Part shown: in pieces, positions 18,439 through 26,244 of the stretch
How positions within the stretch are numbered: the first letter of the stretch is position 1
How the letters are laid out: each line of letters opens with the position of its first letter
DNA from: Polynucleobacter sp. VK25
Lineage (GTDB): Bacteria > Pseudomonadota > Gammaproteobacteria > Burkholderiales > Burkholderiaceae
Direction of reading: 5' to 3'
DNA length: 64,000 nucleotides
Assembly (NCBI RefSeq): GCF_018687355.1
Contig: NZ_CP061288.1
Span: 1,064,144 to 1,128,143 of the forward strand
Made by a program: the position numbers and the translations under genes
The notes under the pieces: model-generated
Database searches by the model: none
What the model was told of the DNA's origin: nothing
The model's input: only the letters and a program-made list of their open reading frames with translations

Positions 18439-19650
18439 ATGACAATTAAGCTCGACTACCAGACAGTCAAAAATCTCAAGACCCCAGGGCGTTATACGGA
18501 CGCACTAGTTAAAGGCCTGCATATTTGGGTAAAACTAAATGGCACTAAATACGCAATCTTTAGGTACAACTACAACAATAAGCAGCACAATATATGCTTG
18601 GGCTCCTTCCCCTCGCTATCCATATCAGAGGCTAGGATTAAGGCACAACAGCTCCGCGACCAGATAGATAGCGGCGTCAACCCAATGGATATTAAAAACG
18701 CTGCTAAGAAGCAGTCTGAGCAGGTTCAGGCCCAAAAAATAACCTTCAGAGAATTTGCTGCTGAGTGCATTAAAACGAAGCGCGCTGAATGGACGAACCA
18801 AAAGCATGGAGACCAATGGGAATACACGCTGGAGGAATTTGCCTACCCTATTATTGGAGATAAGCATCTGGATGAAATAACCATGGAGGACGTACTTGAG
18901 ATTCTTACGCCAATATGGACAACAAAGACTGAGACGGCCTCTAGACTGAGGGGTCGGCTTGAGTGGGTTCTAGCCGCTGCGACAACCCGTAAGCTTCGGT
19001 CTGGGATCAACCCCGCCCAATGGAAAAACTACCTTCAGACCATTTTGCCTGCGCCCAATAAGGTCAAAAAGGTTGTCCACCATAAAGCGCTACCTTACCG
19101 CCAAGTACCCGAGCTAATAGCGAATCTTCGCGAAATGACCACAATGGCTTCTCTAGCCCTAGAGTTCACAATACTTAACGCATCCAGGACTGGTGAGGTA
19201 ATTGACGGACTTAGATCGGAAGTAATGGGTGATATCTGGACTATCCCGGCCTCAAGGATGAAAGCCCGTAAAGAGCATCGTGTTCCGCTATGCCAAAGAT
19301 CTCTAGATATATTGGCTATTGCAAAAGCAATGGATGGCGAAAGTAAGTATCTCTTCTCGGTTAAAGGCAAAAAACTTACTAATATGGCAATGCCCATGAT
19401 GCTCCGCCGCGCAAAGTTAGATGCAACCGTGCATGGATTTAGATCCTCGTTCAGGGATTGGGTATCCGAGGAAACAAATCACCCCTCCGAAGTGGCTGAA
19501 ATGGCCCTAGCCCACACAATAACCAATACCGTAGAAAGAGCGTATCGACGAAAAGATCTTCTTGAAAAGAGACGTTTACTATTAAGCGATTGGGATAGCT
19601 ACTGCAGCTGCCCCATATCGAGCAATCTAATTGAACTTAAAGCAACATGA
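18439..19650 (+). CDS. tyrosine recombinase/integrase (P4-like, DUF4102 type)
   Basis: This site-specific recombinase is expected to insert and excise the surrounding element. The 403-residue product begins MTIKLDYQTVKNLKTPGRYTD, an N-terminal DUF4102 arm-binding domain. A core-binding SAM-like domain (FREFAAECIKTKRAEW) follows, then the catalytic domain. Catalytic residues are visible: Arg250 in NASRTGEV, HGFRSSFRDW, the LAHTITN histidine and Tyr369 in ERAYRRKD. The ATG at 18439 is preferred over a TTG at 18418 that lies inside the 21-base repeat. The gene starts 13 bases from that repeat, as usual for integrase next to its att site. Confidence 0.93.
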   Translation: MTIKLDYQTVKNLKTPGRYTDALVKGLHIWVKLNGTKYAIFRYNYNNKQHNICLGSFPSLSISEARIKAQQLRDQIDSGVNPMDIKNAAKKQSEQVQAQKITFREFAAECIKTKRAEWTNQKHGDQWEYTLEEFAYPIIGDKHLDEITMEDVLEILTPIWTTKTETASRLRGRLEWVLAAATTRKLRSGINPAQWKNYLQTILPAPNKVKKVVHHKALPYRQVPELIANLREMTTMASLALEFTILNASRTGEVIDGLRSEVMGDIWTIPASRMKARKEHRVPLCQRSLDILAIAKAMDGESKYLFSVKGKKLTNMAMPMMLRRAKLDATVHGFRSSFRDWVSEETNHPSEVAEMALAHTITNTVERAYRRKDLLEKRRLLLSDWDSYCSCPISSNLIELKAT

Positions 19651-19660
19651 GGAGTTGATG

Positions 19661-20392
19661 ATGAGCACGAAACCTTTAAATTTGAAAGCTGCTATAGGGG
19701 CAAGAAAATTCCTCAGGAAACTGGAAAAAGATCTTACTGCCAAAACAAATAATCCATCGGGCAATAATCTTGATACAGATATACAACTAAAAAGACTTGA
19801 ATACTTAAAAATTGTCAACTTCGATGTAGATGAAGGGCTTGCAGAATTTGGGCAATATCTTTCACCCAAACGGATGGCAAAATTAATTAATGAGCAAGAA
19901 AAAATACACTCAAAGAAAAGTGCAAGTACGCTTCGCAACCAGTTAGCAAAAGTTGAGGTTGATTTGATGATTGAAAAAGGATATGCCTCTATCAATCAAA
20001 GGCTAATTAGCTATTTAGAGAACTATATCGAAGGGGTTGAATACGCTAGAGGCGCAAACAGCAGGAAAAGACAGGCAGCCGTTCTGAGTAATAAGGATAA
20101 AGATAATGCTCGGAGGCATGAGTGTTTAAAAATAGCGCTCAAGGGTGTAACAACCATTACTGGATATGAATACCATAAGTACTTTAATGAACTGAAAAGG
20201 AGTTACCCTAAACCGTTGCACGTCCCAAACCCACGTCTTACTGCTGCAGAGAAAAAGCTTAGCAAAGCAAAACAAAAGAAGATTCTCGAGGAGAAGGCAG
20301 CTGAGCGCGATGGTAATTGGCTAGATCAGAGTGAGCGCGCATTCTTTAAAAAAGCTACAGGAAAAACAGCCAGATCAAAAAAATCTTCATGA
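19661..20392 (+). CDS. hypothetical protein of the integrative element
   Basis: This 243-residue, strongly charged and lysine-rich protein has no signal or membrane segment. It looks mostly helical, with heptad-like stretches such as EQEKIHSKKSASTLRNQLAKVEV and a basic tail (TGKTARSKKSS). I do not recognise a family. The start at 19661 sits six bases after GAGGAG. An ATG at 19658 is the alternative. It begins 10 bases after the integrase stop, so it is co-transcribed with it. DNA binding or a structural role in element maintenance is possible but unsupported. Confidence 0.6.
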   Translation: MSTKPLNLKAAIGARKFLRKLEKDLTAKTNNPSGNNLDTDIQLKRLEYLKIVNFDVDEGLAEFGQYLSPKRMAKLINEQEKIHSKKSASTLRNQLAKVEVDLMIEKGYASINQRLISYLENYIEGVEYARGANSRKRQAAVLSNKDKDNARRHECLKIALKGVTTITGYEYHKYFNELKRSYPKPLHVPNPRLTAAEKKLSKAKQKKILEEKAAERDGNWLDQSERAFFKKATGKTARSKKSS

Positions 20393-20405
20393 CTTAAGTC
20401 TTGAA
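20392..20405 (+). promoter_or_regulatory. ACTTAAGTC repeat upstream of alpA-like gene
   Basis: ACTTAAGTCTTGAA here matches ACTTAAGTCATGAA at 18324-18337 upstream of the integrase at 13 of 14 positions. It overlaps the end of the preceding gene and lies 63 bases before the AlpA-like start. It may be an operator or arm site shared by the integrase and alpA promoters. Confidence 0.4.
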
Positions 20406-20468
20406 TCGACAGTCTATTGATTGACTGAAAAAATTCATTTGTGTTTAAACATTAAGAAAGGAACACAA

Positions 20469-20669
20469 ATGAAACGCTTTGTACAACTGCTTCGGATAGC
20501 CGAGGTATCAAAAAAGACAACGCTTGCTAAAAGCACAATTTGGCTAAAAGTAGCCAGACAAGAGTTCGTAGCTCCTACGAGGATTGGTGGCATTTGCGTG
20601 TGGAAGGAATCGGACGTAGATGATTGGATCGAAAGCCACTTCCAAGCAGAGAAAGGGGTAGCTGCATGA
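20469..20669 (+). CDS. AlpA-family transcriptional regulator / excisionase-like protein
   Basis: The 66-residue MerR-like winged-helix protein carries LLRIAEVSKKTTLAKSTIWLKVARQEF followed by GICVWKESDVDDWIES. This is the standard AlpA pattern of helix-turn-helix plus a strand pair ending in a DDWI-type helix. Such proteins act as excisionases or activators of integrase genes in P4-like elements. The ATG at 20469 is chosen because AAGGAA precedes it. The earlier in-frame ATG at 20421 has no site. Its stop overlaps the start of the next gene. Confidence 0.85.
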   Translation: MKRFVQLLRIAEVSKKTTLAKSTIWLKVARQEFVAPTRIGGICVWKESDVDDWIESHFQAEKGVAA

Positions 20670-21187
20670 GAACCCTTCACAAATCTTCTGTTATTACCCC
20701 AGCCGAACCTATTGAGCTGATTGCAATTGAATATTGGCAGGACAAAGGGACTGACCCCAGCATATGCAAAATGATTCAGCCAATTCCAGTCGTCGCTATA
20801 AAGATAAATACTTACGAGCAAAGCTACCGTAATTCCGATAGCGTCGATTTAATAACTGAAACCAAATACATATCGCCAAAGGGCGAGGTTGATCTTGATG
20901 AATTCACAATGCTTCAACCCGTTAGATCCGACAATACTCTTGCATGTGTATCCGTAATTGCACTTCGCACAAAGGGGTCCACCCAAGTTTGCCTACTGGA
21001 ATCATCAAGCGAGAAAAATTGGCTTAATTACAGCTCGCTTTCTATAGATCCCAATTTGTATATCACCTACTCATCTGGAGAATCACATCCTGTATCGGTA
21101 GAACTAGACCAGTTGCTAAGAGATATTGAATCGAATTTTCCAGCGATTACGGAATTTAATACTGGGGATCAAGGAGCAAGTTCATGA
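20666..21187 (+). CDS. hypothetical protein of the integrative element
   Basis: This is a 173-residue protein whose ATG overlaps the alpA stop (ATGA) and whose stop overlaps the primase start (ATGA). It is therefore translated in a tight chain with both. No signal or membrane segment is present. Visible patterns are beta-rich (PVVAIKINTYEQ, DNTLACVSVIALRTKGS). I do not recognise the family. Its place between regulator and replication protein suggests a replication accessory role, but that rests on position only. Confidence 0.6.
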   Translation: MRTLHKSSVITPAEPIELIAIEYWQDKGTDPSICKMIQPIPVVAIKINTYEQSYRNSDSVDLITETKYISPKGEVDLDEFTMLQPVRSDNTLACVSVIALRTKGSTQVCLLESSSEKNWLNYSSLSIDPNLYITYSSGESHPVSVELDQLLRDIESNFPAITEFNTGDQGASS

Positions 21188-23553
21188 ACATGATTACCGA
21201 TACCCCTATCCTGTCTATGCAAATTGCTGAACTCATTCCAATGGGCCAGTTAACGCTAGCAACAATCGACCCTATGGACAAGCAAAGCTCGGTACCGTGT
21301 AAAACTTTTGTGATGCCAGAGCAGGCAGCTCAGGCGGAAGCCTGGGTTTCGGATGCAAATGCCAAGGGGCGGAACTGCTATTTCCACACCAACATCAGCG
21401 ATGCAGTTAATAAACGACTGTCTAAAAATGATGTGAAATCAGCGCGCTTTGCCTGGGCGGATATTGATCCCGATATTAAGCAATTTTGTTCTTATGAACA
21501 AGCCAAGCTTTATCTAAAGAACCTAGTTCCCAGCCTATCCGAGCACGCATCAATCATCATTGACTCTGGTAATGGGCTCCAGGTTCTTTATCGATTAGCG
21601 CCTACGCTAGATATCAGCAACCAAGAAGCCAAGGAGCGGTTTGAAATTGTGAACCGTGCGGTTGCTAAGCGTTGGAATGCTGACTCAACACAAGATTGCA
21701 GTCGAATCCTGAGACTCCCTGGAACACTTAATTATCCTAGTCAGTCAAAAATGGATAAAGGCTATCCAAGCACCCCTTCGGTAGCTAAGATTATTTATTG
21801 CTCAGAGAAGGAATACACCTTGGAATCAATCCAAGCAGCCTTAACAATATCGCCAGAATTAATCGAGCAAGCTAGAGCTGAGTACTATGCCAAAACCAAA
21901 GGCACTAACCCAACTCAGCCTATTGCGAAGATTGAGATCACGGAAAAGTTACGGAATCGCTTTGAGTTATTCCTGGAGACCAACCCCAGTGCTAAGGCAC
22001 GATATCTAGGCAGCACTGATGGTCTTATTGATAAGTCAGGCTCAGCGATGGATATGGGTATGGCTACCTCATTGATTCGCGGTGGGTTCAATATGGAGCA
22101 AATCAGAGCACTGCTGACAGACTGGAAATTTGGATCCAAGAATAATGACCGTACCCAAGACCGCTACTGGGCTAATATCCGCCAGAACTCCTATGCCAGA
22201 GATGAAGAAATCACTCAGGAAAAAATCGATGCCTTTTGGTCTCAGATCAAAGGCACTCCGCTACAGACTGAAAGGAAAGAGAATGCCTGGGTAAGCGAAG
22301 AAGAGGTCACTCCCCCACCAGATGCGATTGACATTGTTAATCAAGACTACGCTTGGGATAACTTTACACGGGAAATCTACGACATTAAAAACGGCTTATA
22401 TGTGCCAGCACCGAAGTTTTGCATGCACTACGACAATGTTTCCTACAAATCTAGCGAAGATGCTAAGGCGACTACGTTAGGTAGGGGTTGGCTTAAAAGC
22501 CCAAAGAGAAGGAGTGTTACTCGACTTATTCTTGCCCCAGGCAAACCAGCCACACTGAATGATGGCTCGCTCAATACTTGGCGCGGCTTCACCACTGTAC
22601 CAAGCCCAGGGAACGTAGCCCCCTTTCTAGAGCTAATTCAGTTTGTATTACCAAATACTCAAGAGCGTGAGTACTGTGTCAAGTGGCTAGCCAAGATGAT
22701 TCAAGAGCCAGGAACCAAGTTCCTCGTCTCGCTCGTAGTTTGGTCAATTGAGGAAGGCGTTGGTAAAGGATTGTTATTCGAGACCATTGGAAGCCTTTTT
22801 AATGCAAGGCATTTTAAAGTTGTTGGTAACGAGGTATTTAGCGACCAATTTACCGAGTGGCAATCTCAAAAAGTGTTTGTAATCGCTGATGAAGTATCAA
22901 GCGCGGATAAACGTAGTACCGCAGACCGTATTAAAGGTTGGATCACCGCTACCGAAAACAACATCAATGTCAAAAATACGCCTAAGTTTTCAGAACCTAA
23001 TCTCATTAAATATGTGTTCTTGAGTAATCACCCTGATGCCGTTTACCTTAACAATAAAGACAGACGGTTTTTTGTGGCTGAAGGGCCAGATAAGAAGCTA
23101 CCAGATGAAATTCGCAAAAGGTTTGTGGAATGGATAAAGAATGGGGGCAAGTCCGCCTTGATGGACCACTTACTGAGCCTTGATACCAGTTCATTTGATC
23201 CCACTGCCCCAGCACCAATGAGCCAGTCCAAGATGAGCATGCTCGATAGCAACAAATCAGACCTTGAGCAATGGGTTGAAAACGCCCTTCTTAAGGCGCA
23301 GGCCAAAAATCACGACCTTATCAGCACCGAAAGCCTGGCGGCGCACTACAACTGTGGGTCTCGACCTTCTAAATGTTCTGGCAAGACGGTGGCGACGATA
23401 CTCAAACGCATGGGCTATAAGAAGCTTGTCAAAAAAGCAAAATTTGACAATGGATCTCGGAAAGGTTTATTCACCACCGCTGAGAGGTTTAATACATATA
23501 GCTTTATGAGTGAAACTGAGATCGCTCGCCACTATAAAGAAACCATTTTTTAA
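21184..23553 (+). CDS. primase-helicase (RepB-like primase plus DUF5906 helicase domain)
   Basis: This 789-residue replication protein of the element has an N-terminal archaeal-eukaryotic-type primase region recognised by FHTNISDAVNK, ARFAWADIDPDI (catalytic acidic residues) and the ILRLPGTLNYPS motif. From about residue 500 there is a superfamily 3-like ATPase: Walker A EEGVGKGLLFE, Walker B VFVIADEVS, and the sensor YVFLSNHPDA. A C-terminal winged-helix-like region ends the chain. The lysine followed by glycine in Walker A is usual for this family. Comparable proteins in P4 (alpha) prime and unwind DNA at the element's own origin. Confidence 0.85.
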   Translation: MNMITDTPILSMQIAELIPMGQLTLATIDPMDKQSSVPCKTFVMPEQAAQAEAWVSDANAKGRNCYFHTNISDAVNKRLSKNDVKSARFAWADIDPDIKQFCSYEQAKLYLKNLVPSLSEHASIIIDSGNGLQVLYRLAPTLDISNQEAKERFEIVNRAVAKRWNADSTQDCSRILRLPGTLNYPSQSKMDKGYPSTPSVAKIIYCSEKEYTLESIQAALTISPELIEQARAEYYAKTKGTNPTQPIAKIEITEKLRNRFELFLETNPSAKARYLGSTDGLIDKSGSAMDMGMATSLIRGGFNMEQIRALLTDWKFGSKNNDRTQDRYWANIRQNSYARDEEITQEKIDAFWSQIKGTPLQTERKENAWVSEEEVTPPPDAIDIVNQDYAWDNFTREIYDIKNGLYVPAPKFCMHYDNVSYKSSEDAKATTLGRGWLKSPKRRSVTRLILAPGKPATLNDGSLNTWRGFTTVPSPGNVAPFLELIQFVLPNTQEREYCVKWLAKMIQEPGTKFLVSLVVWSIEEGVGKGLLFETIGSLFNARHFKVVGNEVFSDQFTEWQSQKVFVIADEVSSADKRSTADRIKGWITATENNINVKNTPKFSEPNLIKYVFLSNHPDAVYLNNKDRRFFVAEGPDKKLPDEIRKRFVEWIKNGGKSALMDHLLSLDTSSFDPTAPAPMSQSKMSMLDSNKSDLEQWVENALLKAQAKNHDLISTESLAAHYNCGSRPSKCSGKTVATILKRMGYKKLVKKAKFDNGSRKGLFTTAERFNTYSFMSETEIARHYKETIF

Positions 23554-23895
23554 TCATGTGTGTGAGCATAATCTCAGTTAATCCAACGACTTACCGAAGT
23601 TCGCATGGATCGCACACACAAAATGCAAATCTTTCAAATGGCATTTCAGCTCCAGCATTCCAATGGCTCTTATTTATTAGTTATTTATATATAAATAAAG
23701 TGTGCGATGTGTGTGATAACCACCAAAGCTCTATACGTAAAGGGTTGCGCCCACACAGTTTGGCGCCCTCCATCGTGCGTTACGCGTGCACTTGGGTGAA
23801 ATCTACACTTCCTTTGCAAGAGGTTGAGGGTTTAATATTTTTGAGCCTTCCTTTGAGGGGGTTATTACAGTGTAAATATCTGTCAAATACTAGAC
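23554..23895. other. candidate replication origin region (iteron-like repeats plus AT-rich segment)
   Basis: No convincing gene is present. GTGTG-type units occur at 23557-23565 (GTGTGTGAG), 23609-23619 (inverted, ATCGCACACAC), 23700-23708 (GTGTGCGAT) and 23709-23717 (GTGTGTGAT). A 30-base stretch of almost pure A and T lies at 23669-23699 between the inverted copies. Repeats flanking an AT-rich segment directly after a primase-helicase gene is the arrangement of satellite-type origins. Function is inferred. Confidence 0.45.
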
Positions 23896-24276
23896 ATGCC
23901 GCTACCGTCCTTTAAATATTCGAAGCGCCCTCTTTGCGGCGCCAAGTGCAAACGCACTGGCTTACCTTGTTTGAATATGCCCGTACGAAGTAGCAAAGCT
24001 AATCGGTGTCGCCTACACGGCGGAATTGTTGGAAAACGTAAAGTCTTACGAGGCGCGGATCATCCGCAATATAGAAATAAAGGCGAATCCAGGCAAGAAC
24101 GCGAAGAACGAAGTAAGCGTAGCGCCACCCTACTTTACTTAAGAGATATTGGTGACCATGTAAATCTATTTAATGGAGCCAAAACTAGAGGACGGCGCCC
24201 AAATTCCTACCTCCGACTTAACCTCTCCGATGAGACTCAACTCGCGATTGCCATTATTAAAACCCTAGAAGACTAG
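23896..24276 (+). CDS. HGG-motif small protein (phage/element associated)
   Basis: The 126-residue basic protein has CGAKCKRTGLPCLNMPV followed by NRCRLHGGIVGKRK. This is the cysteine-rich plus HGG arrangement of HGGxSTG-type proteins, common in prophages and integrative elements. A conserved arginine-rich helix and an acidic tail follow. The four cysteines and the histidine suggest a small zinc fold that binds nucleic acid. The biological role of the family is not established. It is the last gene before the right-hand repeat, and no clear ribosome binding site is seen. Confidence 0.65.
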   Translation: MPLPSFKYSKRPLCGAKCKRTGLPCLNMPVRSSKANRCRLHGGIVGKRKVLRGADHPQYRNKGESRQEREERSKRSATLLYLRDIGDHVNLFNGAKTRGRRPNSYLRLNLSDETQLAIAIIKTLED

Positions 24277-24340
24277 ACAAGATTTGCAAAAATTGCCGAT
24301 CGTTTGAGCAGATTAATGTGTAAGGGTGACCTAGATGGGA

Positions 24341-24377
24341 CCCATTTCAAAAATGGGGGGTGCCGGGTGGGTGGGGG
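24341..24377 (+). other. hairpin followed by potential G-quadruplex
   Basis: CCCATTT-CAA-AAATGGG (24341-24357) is continuous with four G runs of at least three at 24355-24360, 24365-24367, 24369-24371 and 24373-24377, with loops of 4, 1 and 1 bases. This meets the common definition of a plus-strand G-quadruplex motif. It stands out from its surroundings and lies between the last element gene and the right repeat. Confidence 0.5.
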
Positions 24378-24467
24378 TCGGCATCTGGAAAATTAACAAG
24401 GGGATACCCCCTGCCATCGATACAACAGGGAAGATTCAATCAGGATCTTTAAGCAAATTTTGTCGTC

Positions 24468-24488
24468 TTGGTAACAAACTTTGGTAAC
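24468..24488 (+). repeat. 21-base direct repeat, right copy (candidate attR of 6 kb element)
   Basis: Identical to 18405-18425, with two TTGGTAAC units 13 bases apart. It marks the right limit of the integrase/primase element. Confidence 0.7.
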
Positions 24489-24571
24489 TATGCCCACGTC
24501 TGGCGCAAACCATTGTGGCCATTAGATGTTAAGCGGAGCATTCCTCCGCAATAAACCCAGATACCTGACGC

Positions 24572-24597
24572 AAAAAAACCAACCCCCAAAGGGCTGG
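24572..24597 (-). terminator. terminator of the yeeE-rhodanese-arsR operon
   Basis: On the minus strand CCAGCCC pairs with GGGTTGG (one G-U) across a five-base loop and is followed by seven T. In the opposite sense the same stem has an A-C mismatch, so the orientation is minus. It is 120 bases past the DUF2892 stop. Confidence 0.75.
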
Positions 24598-24638
24598 CTT
24601 TTCTATTCTGCTCAAGCTATGAATAAGGCAAGGTAAAT

Positions 24639-24656
24639 ATGCATATATACGTATAT
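24639..24656. repeat. 18-base recurring motif, copy A
   Basis: ATGCATATATACGTATAT agrees at 16 of 18 positions with both copies at 28360-28377 and 32672-32689. It contains the perfect palindrome ATATACGTATAT (24645-24656). This copy lies between an operon end and its terminator, not in an evident promoter. Confidence 0.5.
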
Positions 24657-24716
24657 TTGTATATAAGAATATTGCACACGATTTTCTACATCTTATTAAA
24701 GCTAAAAGACTTTATA

Positions 24717-24908
24717 TTAACTACAATTTTTCCCGGTATTGACTCCAAGTAACGTGTAAGCTGGGCAAAATTTAAATAAACCAGTTACTAGGGGCACAAT
24801 ACCAATCCAACCCCATACACCCACGGTTCCAGATGCAGCTAGACCAATCAATACCAAGCCTACCGCTATACGTAATACTCGATCTACACCTCCGACATTG
24901 CATTTCAT
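24717..24908 (-). CDS. DUF2892 membrane protein (YgaP-like inner-membrane domain)
   Basis: The 63-residue protein starts MKCNVGGVDRVLRIAVGLVLIGLAASG and contains two hydrophobic helices plus a PLVTGLFKFCPAYTLLGVNT signature. This matches the DUF2892 domain that in YgaP is fused to a rhodanese. Here the domain stands alone, while a separate rhodanese is encoded two genes upstream. Two conserved cysteines are seen in KCN and FCPAY. It is the last gene of the sulfide operon, 17 bases after the regulator. Confidence 0.85.
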   Translation of the reverse strand: MKCNVGGVDRVLRIAVGLVLIGLAASGTVGVWGWIGIVPLVTGLFKFCPAYTLLGVNTGKNCS

Positions 24909-24925
24909 ATTAAGACTCCTTTTGG

Positions 24926-25243
24926 TTATTTACTACAGTAATTTTGATAAAGCACATTCATCACTTCCAGGGCCACTCGACTGGAAAGCGAATAGTAAAT
25001 TTGTTTGCCCTCTCTCCTGGTATTGACTAGCTCTTCATTTCTAAGGACGGTGAGTTGCTGGGATAAGGTAGGCTGATGAATGTCTAAACATTCCTCAAGC
25101 TCACTAACGCACATTTCACCCTGACTTATTTGACACAACAACATCATTCGATCTCTATTTGAGAGTACTTTCATCAAGCGACAAGCATCATCTGCCGATG
25201 ACTGCATCTTCTTTAGATTAATATTGGTTTTAATAACGGGCAT
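24926..25243 (-). CDS. ArsR-family repressor, BigR/SqrR-like persulfide sensor
   Basis: The 105-residue winged-helix regulator has the DNA-binding segment IHQPTLSQQLTVLRNEELV followed by the wing EGKQIYYSLS. It carries cysteines at 21, 37, 45, 52 and 103. Cys37 (in MLLCQI) and Cys103 (near the C-terminus) align by context with the redox pair of BigR and SqrR, which form a disulfide or tetrasulfide when reactive sulfur rises and then release DNA. The neighbours, all sulfide-related, support that sensor role. The AT-rich palindromes upstream of the operon and at the blh/sqr junction are the likely targets. Confidence 0.8.
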   Translation of the reverse strand: MPVIKTNINLKKMQSSADDACRLMKVLSNRDRMMLLCQISQGEMCVSELEECLDIHQPTLSQQLTVLRNEELVNTRREGKQIYYSLSSRVALEVMNVLYQNYCSK

Positions 25244-25256
25244 AGCGGACCTTCTC

Positions 25257-26234
25257 TTAATTCAGCGGCACACCAACCAATGGACGACCTTCTAAAGTCC
25301 AAAGGTATAAAGAGCCATCGTATAACTTAGTAGATTTATTGCCTACTAGCTCTGACATAACAAACCAACCACCAGCCGCTAAGTGGCCAGTATTGCAATA
25401 GGCAATTGTTGGTCCTTTAACACTTAAACCATTGGCCGCCATCAATGCATCGTAGGTATTCTTTTGCCAGAAATATAATGCGCCATTGCTTGGCTTTGCC
25501 AATAACTCAGGTGCTAACTCTTTTGAACCAGCAATATGACCGAAGGTCAATACATCCGGCCGTTTTGCAAGGCCCAAATATTGAGCAGGCTGACGCGCAT
25601 CCAATAATTGTGGCTTGCCTGCTTTAGACGCAGCAGCCACATCATCTGAACTGGCGATTAATTCTTTGCGATATGCTTTCGCAGACCAATTACCGGTTGC
25701 CTTTTGAGCATTGGTAGTTACATATTCACGTCCTTCACCAAGCCAACCAGCAATTCCACCATCTAATACGGCTACTTGATCTTCGCCATACACCTTAAAT
25801 GACCAATAAGCTCTTAATGCCTCGTCGATATCGGACATATCCTGCCCAATAGGTACGAGCACAATTGGCTTATCAGAGTTGATGCCTAAGGATTGAACCA
25901 ACTTCTCAAAATCTGCTTTTTCAGGAATCAGAAACTTGATCTTTTTTCCATCAACCAGACGCTCTACACGCACCTTCTTAAAATCTAGGAGAGTGGAATT
26001 AGTAATATGGCCACCAACCTCTACAAGGAATTTCTTACCTGTCTTTTTGTCGGTATCAAATTCAGGGTTTCTGAGGTAGCTTGCCAAATCTGTTCTGACT
26101 TCAATTACCTGCACATCAGATAGATTATTGGACAACCAATCGGCACTGACTACAGGACCAGGCAAAGTGATTGCCTGAACTAGGCTCACCAGGCCGGTTA
26201 GGACAAATGCTAAAAGCCATTGAATTTTTTTCAT
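25257..26234 (-). CDS. periplasmic two-domain sulfurtransferase (rhodanese)
   Basis: The product has an N-terminal signal peptide (residues 1-21, ending LVQA) and two rhodanese domains in 325 residues. The second holds the active-site loop IAYCNTGHLAAGGW with Cys280. The first lacks a catalytic cysteine, as is normal for tandem rhodaneses. It would move sulfane sulfur between carriers, for example forming thiosulfate from persulfide and sulfite, on the periplasmic side. It lies between a hypothetical gene and the ArsR regulator in the sulfide operon, with 13 bases to the regulator. Confidence 0.88.
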   Translation of the reverse strand: MKKIQWLLAFVLTGLVSLVQAITLPGPVVSADWLSNNLSDVQVIEVRTDLASYLRNPEFDTDKKTGKKFLVEVGGHITNSTLLDFKKVRVERLVDGKKIKFLIPEKADFEKLVQSLGINSDKPIVLVPIGQDMSDIDEALRAYWSFKVYGEDQVAVLDGGIAGWLGEGREYVTTNAQKATGNWSAKAYRKELIASSDDVAAASKAGKPQLLDARQPAQYLGLAKRPDVLTFGHIAGSKELAPELLAKPSNGALYFWQKNTYDALMAANGLSVKGPTIAYCNTGHLAAGGWFVMSELVGNKSTKLYDGSLYLWTLEGRPLVGVPLN

Positions 26235-26244
26235 CTCTACTCCC

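Larger units (their letters stand above)
18405..24488. mobile_element. 6.06 kb integrative element (integrase, AlpA, primase-helicase)
   Basis: Flanked by the perfect 21-base direct repeat. The gene order is integrase, hypothetical, AlpA-like regulator, hypothetical, primase-helicase, iteron-like region and HGG-motif protein, all on the plus strand. No capsid, tail, conjugation or relaxase genes are present. The content resembles P4-like phage satellites or minimal integrative elements that replicate but depend on a helper for transfer. Confidence 0.65.
24277..24716. other. right end of the element and junction, no gene
   Basis: I see no coding frame. The stretch contains a 17-base hairpin directly joined to a G-rich run (24341-24377), the right 21-base repeat (24468-24488), a small hairpin GCGGAG/CTCCGC (24533-24549), a minus-strand terminator (24572-24597) and one copy of the 18-base ATGCATATATACGTATAT motif (24639-24656). 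Confidence 0.6.

Noticed and set aside
20435..20821. A 128-codon minus-strand frame across alpA
   Set aside because: It is antisense to two overlapping genes that have good starts and, for alpA, a recognisable domain.
23556..23915. A 119-codon open frame on the plus strand after the primase gene
   Set aside because: It crosses the iteron-like and AT-rich region, has no ribosome binding site, shows no protein-like composition and overlaps the HGG-protein start.
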